From the NCBI GenBank assembly GCA_020628865.1, contig JAHDEJ010000024.1, positions 1-64,000 on the forward strand: a stretch of 64,000 nt of DNA, given 5' to 3'. The DNA comes from Acidimicrobiales bacterium (GTDB lineage: Bacteria; Actinomycetota; Acidimicrobiia; Acidimicrobiales; SHLQ01). The first letter of the stretch is position 1. Each line of letters starts with the position of its first letter. Below the pieces are notes generated by a model that ran no database searches, was not told the origin of the DNA, and saw nothing but the letters and a program-made list of their open reading frames with translations. Position numbers and translations under genes: made by a program. Shown in pieces: positions 40,632 through 49,152 of the stretch.

Positions 40632-40785
40632 TCGAGCGCCCCAGGGGTCGTTGCGAGCAGGGTGCGGCTGCCGTTGGGTGTGTGCCAGCTTCAGGACAGC
40701 CCGCTGGCCTTCGGCCGGCCGTGCCGACCGTCGGTAAAGGTGATCTGATTGGGGTTGTCGGGCAGTCGATGCGGCTGAGACTGCC

Positions 40786-41004
40786 GTGAGCAACGTGCCC
40801 GAGACGCTTCAAGGCCGCGGTCGGGACGGTTCGACGGTGCCGAAGGCGAAGCGGGCTGGCGATGAGGCGTGGTGTTCGGGGTCGCATTCGGAGCCTCGGT
40901 CGGCTTCGGCGTATTCGAGTCGTGCGGTCTGTCGAGCGTGTGGCGACGATGTGTTGATCAACCGCAGCGGGCTTCTTCGCAAGCACCGTCGCTGGCGCTG
41001 GTGA
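40786..41004 (+). CDS. Small zinc-ribbon-like protein of mobile-element type
   Basis: A 72-residue product from a GTG start. Its second half, WCSGSHSEPRSASAYSSRAV then CRACGDDVLINRSGLLRKHRR, has the spacing C-x-G-S ... C-x2-C-G ... G-x-L-x-x-H-R seen in many small actinophage and integrative-element proteins. Two cysteine pairs plus histidines suggest a zinc ribbon. It lies between the lipoprotein gene and the SSB remnant and ends just before a strong hairpin. Small size makes the call uncertain. Confidence 0.45.
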   Translation: MSNVPETLQGRGRDGSTVPKAKRAGDEAWCSGSHSEPRSASAYSSRAVCRACGDDVLINRSGLLRKHRRWRW

Positions 41005-41013
41005 ACGCACCTA

Positions 41014-41034
41014 GGGCCCGGAGGTTCCGGGCCC
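41014..41034. terminator. Convergent hairpin terminator
   Basis: GGGCCCGGA, loop GGT, TCCGGGCCC: a perfect 9-bp stem between the end of the small zinc-ribbon gene (forward) and the end of the SSB remnant (reverse). It has no clear T-tract on either strand. Confidence 0.45.
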
Positions 41035-41050
41035 GCCCGCCGGCTGTGGG

Positions 41051-41252
41051 TTAGAAGGCTTCCTCGCCGGGCTTCGGGTCGTCTGTGGCCTTGGTCTTGG
41101 GGCCGTCGAGGTAGCTGACCTGGTTGGCGATGACTTCGTAGCGTTCCCGGTTGTTGCCGTCGTCGTCGGTCCAGGTGTTGGGGTTGAGGCGTTCGGCGAT
41201 GGCGACGAGTCGGCCTTTGGAGAGCCACTTGGCGTCGTTCTCGGCGGGTCTC
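41051..41252 (-). pseudogene. Single-stranded DNA-binding protein remnant (C-terminal part)
   Basis: In a frame different from the IS481 reading frame, the reverse strand encodes AKWLSKGRLVAIAERLNPN, TWTDDDGNNRERYEVIANQV and SYLDGPKTKATDDPKPGEEAF before TAA. This resembles the second half of the SSB OB fold (KGxxVxVxGRLxxxxWxDxxGxxRxxxEVxAxxVxFL) and a short acidic tail. The first half is absent, because the sequence switches into the IS481 remnant near 41252. It is a deletion relic of a plasmid- or phage-type ssb gene. Confidence 0.6.
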
Positions 41253-41254
41253 GA

Positions 41255-41927
41255 TCTGGTTCCGTCCGCCCGGGTAGCCGGCGAACCGGACCGTGTAAAC
41301 GAGGCCGTTGTCGGTGAGCACGGACGCCGGGAACCCGTGTGTTTCAGCGGTTTGGTCGAAGGTGTCCCGAACGATGTCGCCGGTGACCCGTCGGTGGCAG
41401 CTGACGTGGAGGGCGTATCGGGAGTGATCGTCGAGCCACGTGATGGTTTCGGTGTCGGTGCCGTCAGCGAGCCAGATGTGGGTGAAGTCTGATTGCCAGG
41501 TTTCGTTCGGCAACGCGGCTTCGAACCGGATATAGCTCGACTTTGGCCGTTTCTTCGGTGCTGGTTCGACGAGCCCGGCAGCGACGAGCCGGCGTCGGAT
41601 CGTTGAGACGGAAACGTCGAGCTCGTGCTCGTTGTGGAGGTGCCATTGGATCGTGTGAGGGCCGGCGTCGAGCCCGTCTGCGGTGAGTTGTTCGCGCAGG
41701 TTCACGATCGTGGCGTTCACGACATCTGCGAGCCGGTTCGGTGACGTGTGCGGCCGCCGTGACCGTGGTTCGAACGCCGCGTCACCCTCTGCGCGGTGCC
41801 GGGCCATCGGCTTGGAGACCCAGCCGCGCGATACCCCGAACCGCCTCGCTGCCTCGGATTGTGAGATCCCCTCCACCGTGACCGCCGTGATGATCGCTCG
41901 AGCCTTCGACATCACCCACGATGCCAA
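41255..41927 (-). pseudogene. IS481-family transposase, truncated
   Basis: Starts MASWVMSKARAIITAVTVEG with the IS481 helix-turn-helix (SQSEAARRFGVSRGWVSK, then a second HTH), and enters the rve integrase core: TWQSDFTHIWLADG with the first catalytic Asp, TWLDDHSRYALHVS, and SVLTDNGLVYTVRFAGYPGGRN with the second Asp. The family's next segment with the catalytic Glu is missing: after GGRNQIE the frame runs out of phase through the SSB remnant. Inactive. Its right end carries two copies of an IS-end-like repeat. Confidence 0.85.
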
Positions 41928-41933
41928 CCCGCC

Positions 41934-41975
41934 TGTTTCCTATGTCCTGAACAGCATGTTTCCTATGTCCTGAAC
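41934..41975. repeat. IS481 end: tandem 19-nt repeat
   Basis: TGTTTCCTATGTCCTGAAC occurs at 41934-41952 and again at 41957-41975, just upstream of the transposase start. Read on the reverse strand it begins GTTCAGGACATAGGAAACA, typical of IS481-family terminal repeats. No matching opposite end was found near the SSB remnant, in line with a truncated element. Confidence 0.65.
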
Positions 41976-41982
41976 CAGAACA

Positions 41983-41997
41983 CCCCCTCCGACACCA
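41983..41997 (+). other. Partial tRNA-Leu 3'-end repeat (possible internal att site)
   Basis: CCCCCTCCGACACCA is identical to the last 15 bases of tRNA-Leu (35196-35210). It immediately follows the IS481 end and precedes the halohydrin-dehalogenase-like gene. It may be the junction of two successively integrated segments. Confidence 0.55.
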
Positions 41998-42118
41998 GCA
42001 GGAGTCCGATTGAACACGAGGGCCTTGGGGATAGACCCATGTGGACCGGCCACTCGATACGATGACCTTTGGAGGGATCAGCATCGGTCCTGTTCGACTC
42101 TTTTGTGGAGCTCCTGAA

Positions 42119-42784
42119 ATGACCCGTCGGGTGCTGGTAACCGATGCCGAAGACTTCGTCGGCCCAGCCGCGGTGCGGCGCTTCCACGACGGAGGCGACA
42201 CAGTCGTCACTCATACAGTTCCACTCGACACCCGAGCTGACGTCGCCGCCCTTGTTGCCGACGAGGGACCCTTCGATGTTGTGATCGCCAACCTCGACGC
42301 CCCGATCACGGTTGCGCCGATCACCGACCACAACGACGACATCACCAGCAGGCTCTTCGGGCGTCTCGTCAACCCGCTGTTCTGGCTCCTCGAAGAGTGC
42401 CTCCCGTCGATGTACCGGGCTGGGTGGGGCGCGATCGTCGTCCCGACCTCGGCAACGGCGATCCGATCCTCATCGCACCCGATCGCTGGCTACGAAGTGG
42501 CCCGAGCGGCGCAGATGCAACTCGTCCGCAGCGCCGGCAGAGAAGCCGCTGCACACGGAGTGCGGGTCAACGGCATCGCCCCCAACTTCATCGAGAACCC
42601 TTCCTACTTTCCGCCAGAGACCGTCGGTGAGCCCGAGTTCCAAGAGTCGTTGCGTCGTGAGGTGCCAGCACAGCGCCTGGGGCGAGGAGAGGAAGCCGCC
42701 GCGGCTATGTGGTGGCTGGCATCGGACCATGCCTCGTACATCTTCGGCGCGATCATCCCTACCGACGGCGGCTGGACCCTCTAG
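42119..42784 (+). CDS. Halohydrin-dehalogenase-like short-chain dehydrogenase family protein
   Basis: A 221-residue SDR-fold protein that lacks the NAD(P)-binding TGxxxGxG motif. In its place is T8-DAED-F13-V-G15, matching the T-x4-[F/Y]-x-G signature described for halohydrin dehalogenases. The catalytic triad is present as Ser111 (VVPTSAT), Tyr125 and Arg129 (YEVAR), where ordinary SDRs have Y-x3-K; the Ser-Tyr gap is 13 rather than 12 residues. The enzymes interconvert vicinal haloalcohols and epoxides. SDR-like NGIAPNFI and the C-terminal GAIIPTDGGWTL are kept. It is convergent with the IclR gene; their stop codons share CTAG. Substrate unknown. Confidence 0.65.
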   Translation: MTRRVLVTDAEDFVGPAAVRRFHDGGDTVVTHTVPLDTRADVAALVADEGPFDVVIANLDAPITVAPITDHNDDITSRLFGRLVNPLFWLLEECLPSMYRAGWGAIVVPTSATAIRSSSHPIAGYEVARAAQMQLVRSAGREAAAHGVRVNGIAPNFIENPSYFPPETVGEPEFQESLRREVPAQRLGRGEEAAAAMWWLASDHASYIFGAIIPTDGGWTL

Positions 42785-43605
42785 CGACCGCCGCGCAGCG
42801 GTGCGCCTGAGGTTTGGTGGTTCAGGTGTGGGGCCTGCGTGCCCGCAGCGGAAGCGAGGTCGTTCGAGATCTGAGTCGCGAGGCGCCGGACGGTTCGGGC
42901 GGCGTCGATCAGCGAGTCCTCGAATCGGAACTTCGGAGCAGTGATGCCGAGCGCAGCCACTGCCACGCCCGAAGGGCCACGGATCGGCGCGGAGCAGCCG
43001 ACGACACCCTCCTCGAACTCGTCGATGACGATCGCGTAGCCGGCCTCCCGGGCCCGGGCGACTTCTGCCGCGAACTTTGCAGGAGTCGTGCATCGAAGCC
43101 CGGGAGCTTCGGCGATGCGTCCGGGGGTGAGCCACGTGGCGGCGAGTTCGGGCGGTTCCGTCGCAAGAATCGCCCGGCAGGTCGAGCTGCTGGCGGCTGG
43201 GCCGGCGGCCCCGACCCGGGCATACAACGCCAGCGCATGCCGTGACGCCTCCGAGGCGATGATGATCGTCTCGTCTGCTCGAAGCACGACGACCTCGGCT
43301 GTCTCGCCGTAGGCCGAGGCGAGCTGCCGGAGGAAGGGGCGGCTCGCCGCGGCGACATGTGCTTCGAGGCTCTGCGCCGCGATGGTGTGCATGCGCCACC
43401 CGATCACGTAGCCCCGCGAGGAGCCGTCGCGATCCAGAATGCCCGCATCGGCCAAGGTCGAAAGGGCCCGTGAGACCTGACTCTTGTCTCGTCCGGTCTG
43501 GGCGGCCAACTCGCTGACCGAACTCGGCGAGCCGTTGGCGGCGACGATGTGGTCGAGCAGATCGATGTCTCGGCTCAGTCCCGCTGCGTTCTTTCGCGGT
43601 GCCAT
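42781..43605 (-). CDS. IclR-family transcriptional regulator
   Basis: A 274-residue regulator. The N-terminal winged helix (DIDLLDHIVAANGSPSSVSEL, AAQTGRDKSQVSRALSTLAD, GILDRDGSSRGY) is followed by an effector-binding domain (about 90-255), which includes AEVVVLRADETIIIASEASRH and GYAIVIDEFEEGVVGCSAPIRG. Start set at ATG 43605; an open frame extends further upstream but would overlap the divergent operon's leader. Its divergent placement, 93 bases from the methyltransferase start with palindromes between, makes it the likely regulator of the demethylation/threonine operon, with an onium compound or a metabolite as effector. Confidence 0.88.
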   Translation of the reverse strand: MAPRKNAAGLSRDIDLLDHIVAANGSPSSVSELAAQTGRDKSQVSRALSTLADAGILDRDGSSRGYVIGWRMHTIAAQSLEAHVAAASRPFLRQLASAYGETAEVVVLRADETIIIASEASRHALALYARVGAAGPAASSSTCRAILATEPPELAATWLTPGRIAEAPGLRCTTPAKFAAEVARAREAGYAIVIDEFEEGVVGCSAPIRGPSGVAVAALGITAPKFRFEDSLIDAARTVRRLATQISNDLASAAGTQAPHLNHQTSGAPLRGGR

Positions 43606-43698
43606 ATGCACACATCGTAGGCAGCAGTTGCCATATACGCAATCCAACTTGTGCACAATCGACGCGCTGGTCACGATGCCGTGGAGGGGAGGGCTCTC
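43606..43698. promoter_or_regulatory. Divergent promoter region with candidate IclR operators
   Basis: The 93 bases between the IclR and MttB starts contain TTGCCATATACGCAA (43628-43642; TTGC/GCAA half-sites spaced by 7) and the perfect palindrome TTGTGCACAA (43649-43658). A strong GGAGGGGAGGG ribosome-binding site at 43682-43692 serves the ATG at 43699. Assigning the palindromes to IclR is inference. Confidence 0.5.
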
Positions 43699-45239
43699 AT
43701 GTCCGAACGAACGAGGCGTCGCCAGGGTCGGCGGGGAGCCGCGCAGGGACCGCCAGCGATCGAGCAGCCGCCGTTCCGCCTTCATCGGCGGTCTGTCGAG
43801 CCGACGCGTGTCGTCTCCGACGACGAGCTCGAAGCGGTGCACGAGTCATCGCTGGCGATCCTGCGCGATGTCGGCATCGACGTGCTCCTGCCCGACGCTC
43901 GAGCGAGGCTCGAGGCGGCGGGTTGCACGGTGTCGATCTCTGACGACCGCGTGCGATTCGATCCTGAGATGGTCATGGACTACGTCGGCTCTGCGCCGGC
44001 CGAGTTCACGCTGCATGCGCGCAACCCGGCTCACACCGTGCAGATCGGCGGCGACAATGTGGTGTTCTCCGCTGTCGCCAGCCCGCCCAATGTGAGCGAC
44101 GCTGCCGGTGGGCGTCGTACGGGCAACATGGAGGACTTTCAGAACCTCGTGCGCCTGAGTCAGCACCTCAACGCGGTCCAGGTCCATGCGGGCTACCCGG
44201 TCGAGCCTGCGGACGTCCACGCCTCGGTTCGCCATCTCCACGCCATCGCGGACATTGCAAACTCAGCGACAAGGCCGTGAACGCCTACAGCCTCGGAGCC
44301 GACCGCAACCGCGACGCCCTCGAGATTCTTCGGATTGCGCACCAACTCTCGGACGACGAGATCGACGTCAACACGATTGTGTACTCGGTCATCAACACAT
44401 CGTCGCCGCTGCGCTTGGACGAGCCGATGTGCACCGGCATCATCGAATACGCCGCCCGGAACCAGGCGGTCGTCGTCACCCCATTTACGCTCGCAGGCGC
44501 CATGGCACCGGTCACCATCGCCGGGGCCGTTGCGCAGCAGAACGCGGAAGCGCTCGCCGGCATTTGCCTCGCCCAGGTTGTGCGACGAGGGGCGCCGGTC
44601 TTGTATGGCGGATTCACGTCGAACGTCGACATGAAGTCCGGTTCGCCCGCGTTCGGCACGCCAGAGTTCATGCAGGCCGCAATGCTCGGCGGGCAACTCG
44701 CCCGGCGGTACCGACTTCCATACCGCTCGTCGAACGTCAATGCGGCCAACGCAGTCGACGCCCAAGCCGGCTACGAATCGGTCTTCTCGCTGTGGGGAGC
44801 GATCATGGGCGGCGCCAACCTCGTATTCCATGGAGCTGGATGGTTGGAAGGCGGCCTCCGCGCGTCGTACGAGAAGATGGTCCTCGACGCCGACCTGATC
44901 AACATGGTCGCCACCTGGCTTCAACCGCTCGTCGTCGACGACGCAACGCTCGCCCTGGAAGCGATCGCCGAGGTCGGTCCCGGTGGACACTTCTTCGGGG
45001 TGCAGCACACGCAGGACCGATACCGCAACGCCTTCTACTCGCCGATGGTGTCGGACTGGCGCAACTTCGAATCGTGGGCCGAGGCCGGCTCGCCCACTGC
45101 CGACACCAAGACGGCAGCTCTGGCAGCCCAACTGCTCGCCGAATACCAGCAACCTCCCATGGACCCCGCCGTGCTCGAAGAGATCGATGCATTCGTCGAT
45201 CGCCGAGTCGCCCAGGGCGGCGTCACGACCGACTTCTAG
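43699..45239 (+). CDS. MttB-family (trimethylamine/betaine) methyltransferase, one-base frameshift
   Basis: Member of the MttB superfamily, whose members move a methyl group from a quaternary or tertiary amine to a corrinoid protein. The first part (43699-44280) ends HLHAIADIANSATRP; the second (in the next frame, to 45239) continues AVNAYSLGADRNRDALEILR. Adding one A to the AAA at 44259-44261 joins them as ADIAKLSDKAVNAYSLG, giving about 513 residues, the normal size. The second part has GGFTSNVDMKSGSPAFGTPE and GAGWLEGGL. No in-frame TAG is seen, so this is a non-pyrrolysine member. The shift is a mutation or a sequence error. No corrinoid-protein gene is adjacent. First gene of the operon. 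Confidence 0.85.
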
Positions 45240-45266
45240 TCCGCACGAAAGAACGAGGAAGAAGTA

Positions 45267-47795
45267 ATGAAGACCAACGCACGAGTCGTCGTCGTCGGCG
45301 GAGGCGTCGTCGGTGCCAGCGTGCTGTACCACCTGACGAAGAACGGCTGGACCGACGTCGTCCTCCTCGAACGAACCGAGCTGACGGCCGGTTCAACCTG
45401 GCATTCGGCCGGTGGCATGCACACTCTCAACGGCGACCCGAACGTCGCCAAACTCCAGCAGTACACGATCGAGCTGTACAAGGAGATCGAGGCCCTATCG
45501 GGTCGCGACTGTGGAATTCATTTGACCGGCGGACTCATGCTGGCCGACAGCGAGGAGCGCATGGACTGGCTGCGCATGGCTCACGCTCGCGGTCGGTACC
45601 TCGGAATGGACACCGAGCTCATCAGCGTCGCGGAGGCGAAGAAGCTTATGCCGCTGCTCGAGGAGGAGTACTTCGTGGGAGCGATGTACGACGCCCACGA
45701 AGGTCACGTCGATCCCTCCGGCGTGACCCACGCGTACGCCCAGTGCGCCCGAGACAACGGCGCTTCCATTCACCGCAACAGTTGGGTCCGCTCGCTGGCT
45801 CGAACCGCCGAAGGCTGGGACGTCGAGGTCATCGAGACATCCAGTGGCGAGGTAAAGGGCACCATCAGCTGCGAACACGTCGTCAACGCCGGTGGCCTCT
45901 GGGCCCGCGAGGTCGGCCGCATGGCCGGCGTCGAACTGCCGGTGCTCGCCATGGAGCACATGTACCTGCTGACCGAGGACATTCCCGCCATCGCCGACTA
46001 CAACGCCGAACACGGCGAGGTCCTGCACTGCATCGACTTCGGCGGCGAGATCTACATGCGTCAAGAAGGCGGCGGGCTGCTGCTCGGCACGTACGAGCAA
46101 GGCGGCAAACCATGGTCGGTCGAGGAGACCCCATGGGACTTCGGCATGCGGCTCCTCACCCCCGACCTCGACCGGATCGCAGAGTCGCTCGACGTCGGCT
46201 TTCGTCACTTCCCCGTGTTCGAGGACGCCGGTATCAAACAGGTCATCAACGGCCCGTTCACCTTCGCCCCCGACGGCAACCCGCTGCTCGGTCCGATCCG
46301 CGGCCTCCCCGGCTTCTGGAGCGCATGCGCCGTCATGGCTGGGCTCAGCCAGGGCGGCGGTGTCGGTCTGTCGCTCGCCAACTGGATGACCGACGGCGAT
46401 CCAGGCTTCGACATCTGGGGGATGGATGTCGCACGGTACGGCGACTACGCCACGCTCGAATACACGAGCGAGAAGGTGCAGGAGAACTACAGCCGACGGT
46501 TCCGTATCCAGTTCCCTAACGAGGTGCTCCCGGCCGCACGCCCTTTTGAAACGTCGCCGATCTACGACCGGCTCGTCGCTGAAAACGCGGTCTGGGGCGA
46601 CGCGTACGGACTCGAAAGCGCACTGTGGTTCCAGAAGCCGGGACTCGACCCGGTCGAGGAGGTCACCTTCGGCCGCTCCAACGCCTGGGACTCCGTTCGC
46701 GAAGAATCCCTCGCTGTTCGCAGCGGCGTCGGGGTCATGGAGACGACCGGCTTCGCCAAGTTCGTCTTCAGCGGCGCGGATGCGCGGAGCTATCTCGATT
46801 CGATCATCACCAACCGACTGCCGGCTCCGGGACGAATGGTCCTGGCGCCGATGGTCAACCACAACGGCAAGCTCATCGGCGATCTCACCGTCGCCTGTCT
46901 TGGGCCGACGCCCGGCGTTGCCGAAGGTCCTCGCACCACACCGACCGGTGGCGCAACGCAGAACACGGGCGACCAGGAACGCTTCGTCGTGTTCGGTTCG
47001 GGCGTGGCAACCCGCTTCTACGAGCGTTGGTTCGATCAGACGATCCCGACCGGCGCCAACGTCGCATACAGCACGTTGGGCTGGGACCTCTGTGGTCTCG
47101 CCATCGCAGGACCACGGTCAAGAACACTGCTCGAGCGGCTCACCACGACCGACGTGTCCGGCGAGGCGTTCCGGTTCATGGACTTCCGACAGCTCGACCT
47201 GGGGCCGATCCCGGTGTGGTGCGGGCGGGTCTCGTTCTCAGGCGACCTGGGATATGAGTTCTGGATGTCGTCGAGTCGACAACGGGCGACGCTCGACCTG
47301 CTGCAACGAGAAGGTGAAGACTTGGGCCTGCGATTGTTCGGCCTGCACGCGCTCGATTCGCTTCGCCTCGACAAGGGCTTTGGCACGTGGGGCCGCGAAT
47401 ATCGGCCGATCTACGACCCTTACGAGGCCGGCCTCGGCCGTTTCGTGAAGCTCGACAAAGGCGACTTCATCGGCCGCGAGGCGTTGGTGGCAGCCCAAAC
47501 AACGGGGCCGGAGCGTCGACTGCTCACATGGACTGTCGACACCGACCCGGGGCGCGGCGGCGCCGACGTCATTGGCGACGAGCCGATCTGGCACGACGGC
47601 GAGGTCGTCGGGTGGGTCACCTCGGGTGGCTACTCCCATCACATGGATACCTCGGTGGCCATGGGTTACGTGCCTGCCGAACTCGCCGGTTCGGACGGAG
47701 CGTTTGAGATCGAGATCCTCGGGGTCCGCAGACAGGCGGCGCTCGTCGACGGTTGTCTCTGGGATTCCGCGGGCGAACGAATGAGAAAGGCCTGA
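45267..47795 (+). CDS. FAD-dependent dimethylglycine/sarcosine dehydrogenase-like protein with GcvT domain
   Basis: An 842-residue fusion. Residues 1-400 form a DAO-type FAD oxidoreductase (VVVVGGGVVGASVLYHL, then the H-containing AGSTWHSAGGMHTLN as in covalent-FAD DMGDH/SarDH), and NPLLGPIRGLPGFWSACAVM closes the FAD domain. Residues about 440-840 form a GcvT/aminomethyltransferase domain that can pass the oxidised methyl group to tetrahydrofolate. Such enzymes demethylate N-methylated amino acids (dimethylglycine, sarcosine). Substrate here could be an N-methylated homoserine, given the genes that follow. GAGGAAG is the ribosome-binding site. 28 bases after the MttB gene and 2 bases before the next gene. 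Confidence 0.9.
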   Translation: MKTNARVVVVGGGVVGASVLYHLTKNGWTDVVLLERTELTAGSTWHSAGGMHTLNGDPNVAKLQQYTIELYKEIEALSGRDCGIHLTGGLMLADSEERMDWLRMAHARGRYLGMDTELISVAEAKKLMPLLEEEYFVGAMYDAHEGHVDPSGVTHAYAQCARDNGASIHRNSWVRSLARTAEGWDVEVIETSSGEVKGTISCEHVVNAGGLWAREVGRMAGVELPVLAMEHMYLLTEDIPAIADYNAEHGEVLHCIDFGGEIYMRQEGGGLLLGTYEQGGKPWSVEETPWDFGMRLLTPDLDRIAESLDVGFRHFPVFEDAGIKQVINGPFTFAPDGNPLLGPIRGLPGFWSACAVMAGLSQGGGVGLSLANWMTDGDPGFDIWGMDVARYGDYATLEYTSEKVQENYSRRFRIQFPNEVLPAARPFETSPIYDRLVAENAVWGDAYGLESALWFQKPGLDPVEEVTFGRSNAWDSVREESLAVRSGVGVMETTGFAKFVFSGADARSYLDSIITNRLPAPGRMVLAPMVNHNGKLIGDLTVACLGPTPGVAEGPRTTPTGGATQNTGDQERFVVFGSGVATRFYERWFDQTIPTGANVAYSTLGWDLCGLAIAGPRSRTLLERLTTTDVSGEAFRFMDFRQLDLGPIPVWCGRVSFSGDLGYEFWMSSSRQRATLDLLQREGEDLGLRLFGLHALDSLRLDKGFGTWGREYRPIYDPYEAGLGRFVKLDKGDFIGREALVAAQTTGPERRLLTWTVDTDPGRGGADVIGDEPIWHDGEVVGWVTSGGYSHHMDTSVAMGYVPAELAGSDGAFEIEILGVRRQAALVDGCLWDSAGERMRKA

Positions 47796-47797
47796 TC

Positions 47798-49120
47798 ATG
47801 GCTAACGAGAATCAGTACGACGCCATCATCATCGGTGCGGGCGTGATCGGTGCGGCTATCGGCTACGAACTGTCGAAGGCAGGCCGTCGAACGCTCAACA
47901 TCGACAAGCTGCCCGCAGCCGGGTATGGGTCGACGAGCAATACGTGCGCCATCATTCGCTTCAGCTACAGCACCTACGACGGTGTCGCGATGGCGTGGGA
48001 GGGACAGCACTACTGGGTCAACTGGCGGGAGTACCTCGGCGGCGACGTCGACGAACGCGGTTTGATCGACTTCGTCCAGTGCGGCACCGCCCTGCTGAAG
48101 AAGTCCGGAGGGCACTCGCACCACGAGAAGGTCGTGCCGCTGCTCACCGAGCTCGACATCCCGTTCGAGGACTGGGACCTCCCTGCGTTGCTCGATCGGC
48201 TGCCTGCGCTCAACGGATCGGTGTTCGGCCCGCCGAAGCGTCCCGACGATGACGGGTTCTGGGCCGAGCCGACCGAACAACTTCTCGGCGCCGTGTGGAC
48301 GCCCGACGCCGGGTACATCTCCGATCCGCAACTGTCGACCCACAACCTCCAGCGGGCGTGTGAGAACGTCGGCGGCGAGTTCGTGTTCAACACCGAAGTG
48401 ACGGCCATCAACCAGGCCGCTGGTCGGGTCACCGGAGTCACCTTGTCGACCGGCGAGACGATCTCGGCGCCCGTGGTCGTGAATGTTGCCGGCCCCCACA
48501 GCTTCGTCGTCAATCGTATGGCTGGGCTCGAAGGCACCATGAACATCGGGACCAAGGCACTTCGCCACGAGGTGCACCACGTCGCCTCGCCCGACGGCGT
48601 CAACTACGGCGCGACCGGCTGCCACGTGCAGGACGGTGACACCGGCATCTATTTCCGGCCCGAGTCCGGCGACAACATCCTCATCGGTTCCGAAGACCCC
48701 GACTGCGACCCGCAGGAATGGATCGAGGACCCCGACGACTACGACACCGAGGTCTCACAGGAACAATGGGAAGCCCAGGTGCTCCGGCTCGCACGGCGAA
48801 TGCCCGACCTCGGTGTGCCCAACACCAAGCGGGGCGTCGTCGACCTCTACGACGTCGCCGACGATTGGATCCCGATTTACGACAAGACCGATCTCGGCGG
48901 CTTCTACGTCGCGATCGGCACGTCGGGCAACCAGTACAAGAACGCCGGAGTCGCGGCGGCCGCGATGGCTGAGCTCATCGACGCGGTCGAGGGCGGTCAT
49001 GACCACGACGCAGAGCCCGTCGTCCACGTGGGGCGCTACACCGGACTCGAGATCGACATGTCGAGCTTCGGTCGGAACCGTGAGATCAACCCGAACAGCA
49101 GCTTCTCGGTGAACGGTTAG
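47798..49120 (+). CDS. FAD-dependent oxidoreductase (monomeric sarcosine oxidase/SoxB-like)
   Basis: A 440-residue DAO-family flavoprotein: dinucleotide-binding IIIGAGVIGAAIGYELSKAG, then YGSTSNTCAIIRFSYST and VVVNVAGPHSFVVNRMAG, with a C-terminal FYVAIGTSGNQYKNAGVAA segment. Relatives oxidise secondary or tertiary N-methyl amino acids, releasing formaldehyde and H2O2. With the preceding fusion protein it would provide two successive N-demethylations. The ATG at 47798 is two bases after the upstream stop; an upstream in-frame GTG-type start would overlap the previous gene. No GcvT domain here. Confidence 0.88.
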   Translation: MANENQYDAIIIGAGVIGAAIGYELSKAGRRTLNIDKLPAAGYGSTSNTCAIIRFSYSTYDGVAMAWEGQHYWVNWREYLGGDVDERGLIDFVQCGTALLKKSGGHSHHEKVVPLLTELDIPFEDWDLPALLDRLPALNGSVFGPPKRPDDDGFWAEPTEQLLGAVWTPDAGYISDPQLSTHNLQRACENVGGEFVFNTEVTAINQAAGRVTGVTLSTGETISAPVVVNVAGPHSFVVNRMAGLEGTMNIGTKALRHEVHHVASPDGVNYGATGCHVQDGDTGIYFRPESGDNILIGSEDPDCDPQEWIEDPDDYDTEVSQEQWEAQVLRLARRMPDLGVPNTKRGVVDLYDVADDWIPIYDKTDLGGFYVAIGTSGNQYKNAGVAAAAMAELIDAVEGGHDHDAEPVVHVGRYTGLEIDMSSFGRNREINPNSSFSVNG

Positions 49121-49152
49121 TTGCGGGTACTGGCGATGGCGAGGAAGTAGCG

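Noticed and set aside
40809-41250. C-terminal half of a transposase continuing to 40809
   Set aside because: That portion of the frame is Arg/Pro-rich nonsense opposite a zinc-ribbon-like gene and out of frame with the SSB remnant; no IS481 motif is present after GGRN.
42781-42784. Functional meaning of the shared CTAG stop codons of the SDR and IclR genes
   Set aside because: CTAG is a palindrome, so two convergent TAG stops overlap by chance easily; no further signal supports a role.
43699-45239. Pyrrolysine (in-frame TAG) in the MttB homologue
   Set aside because: No in-frame TAG was found within either part. The interruption is a one-base frameshift near 44260, and the short first part ends in TGA reached only after the shift.
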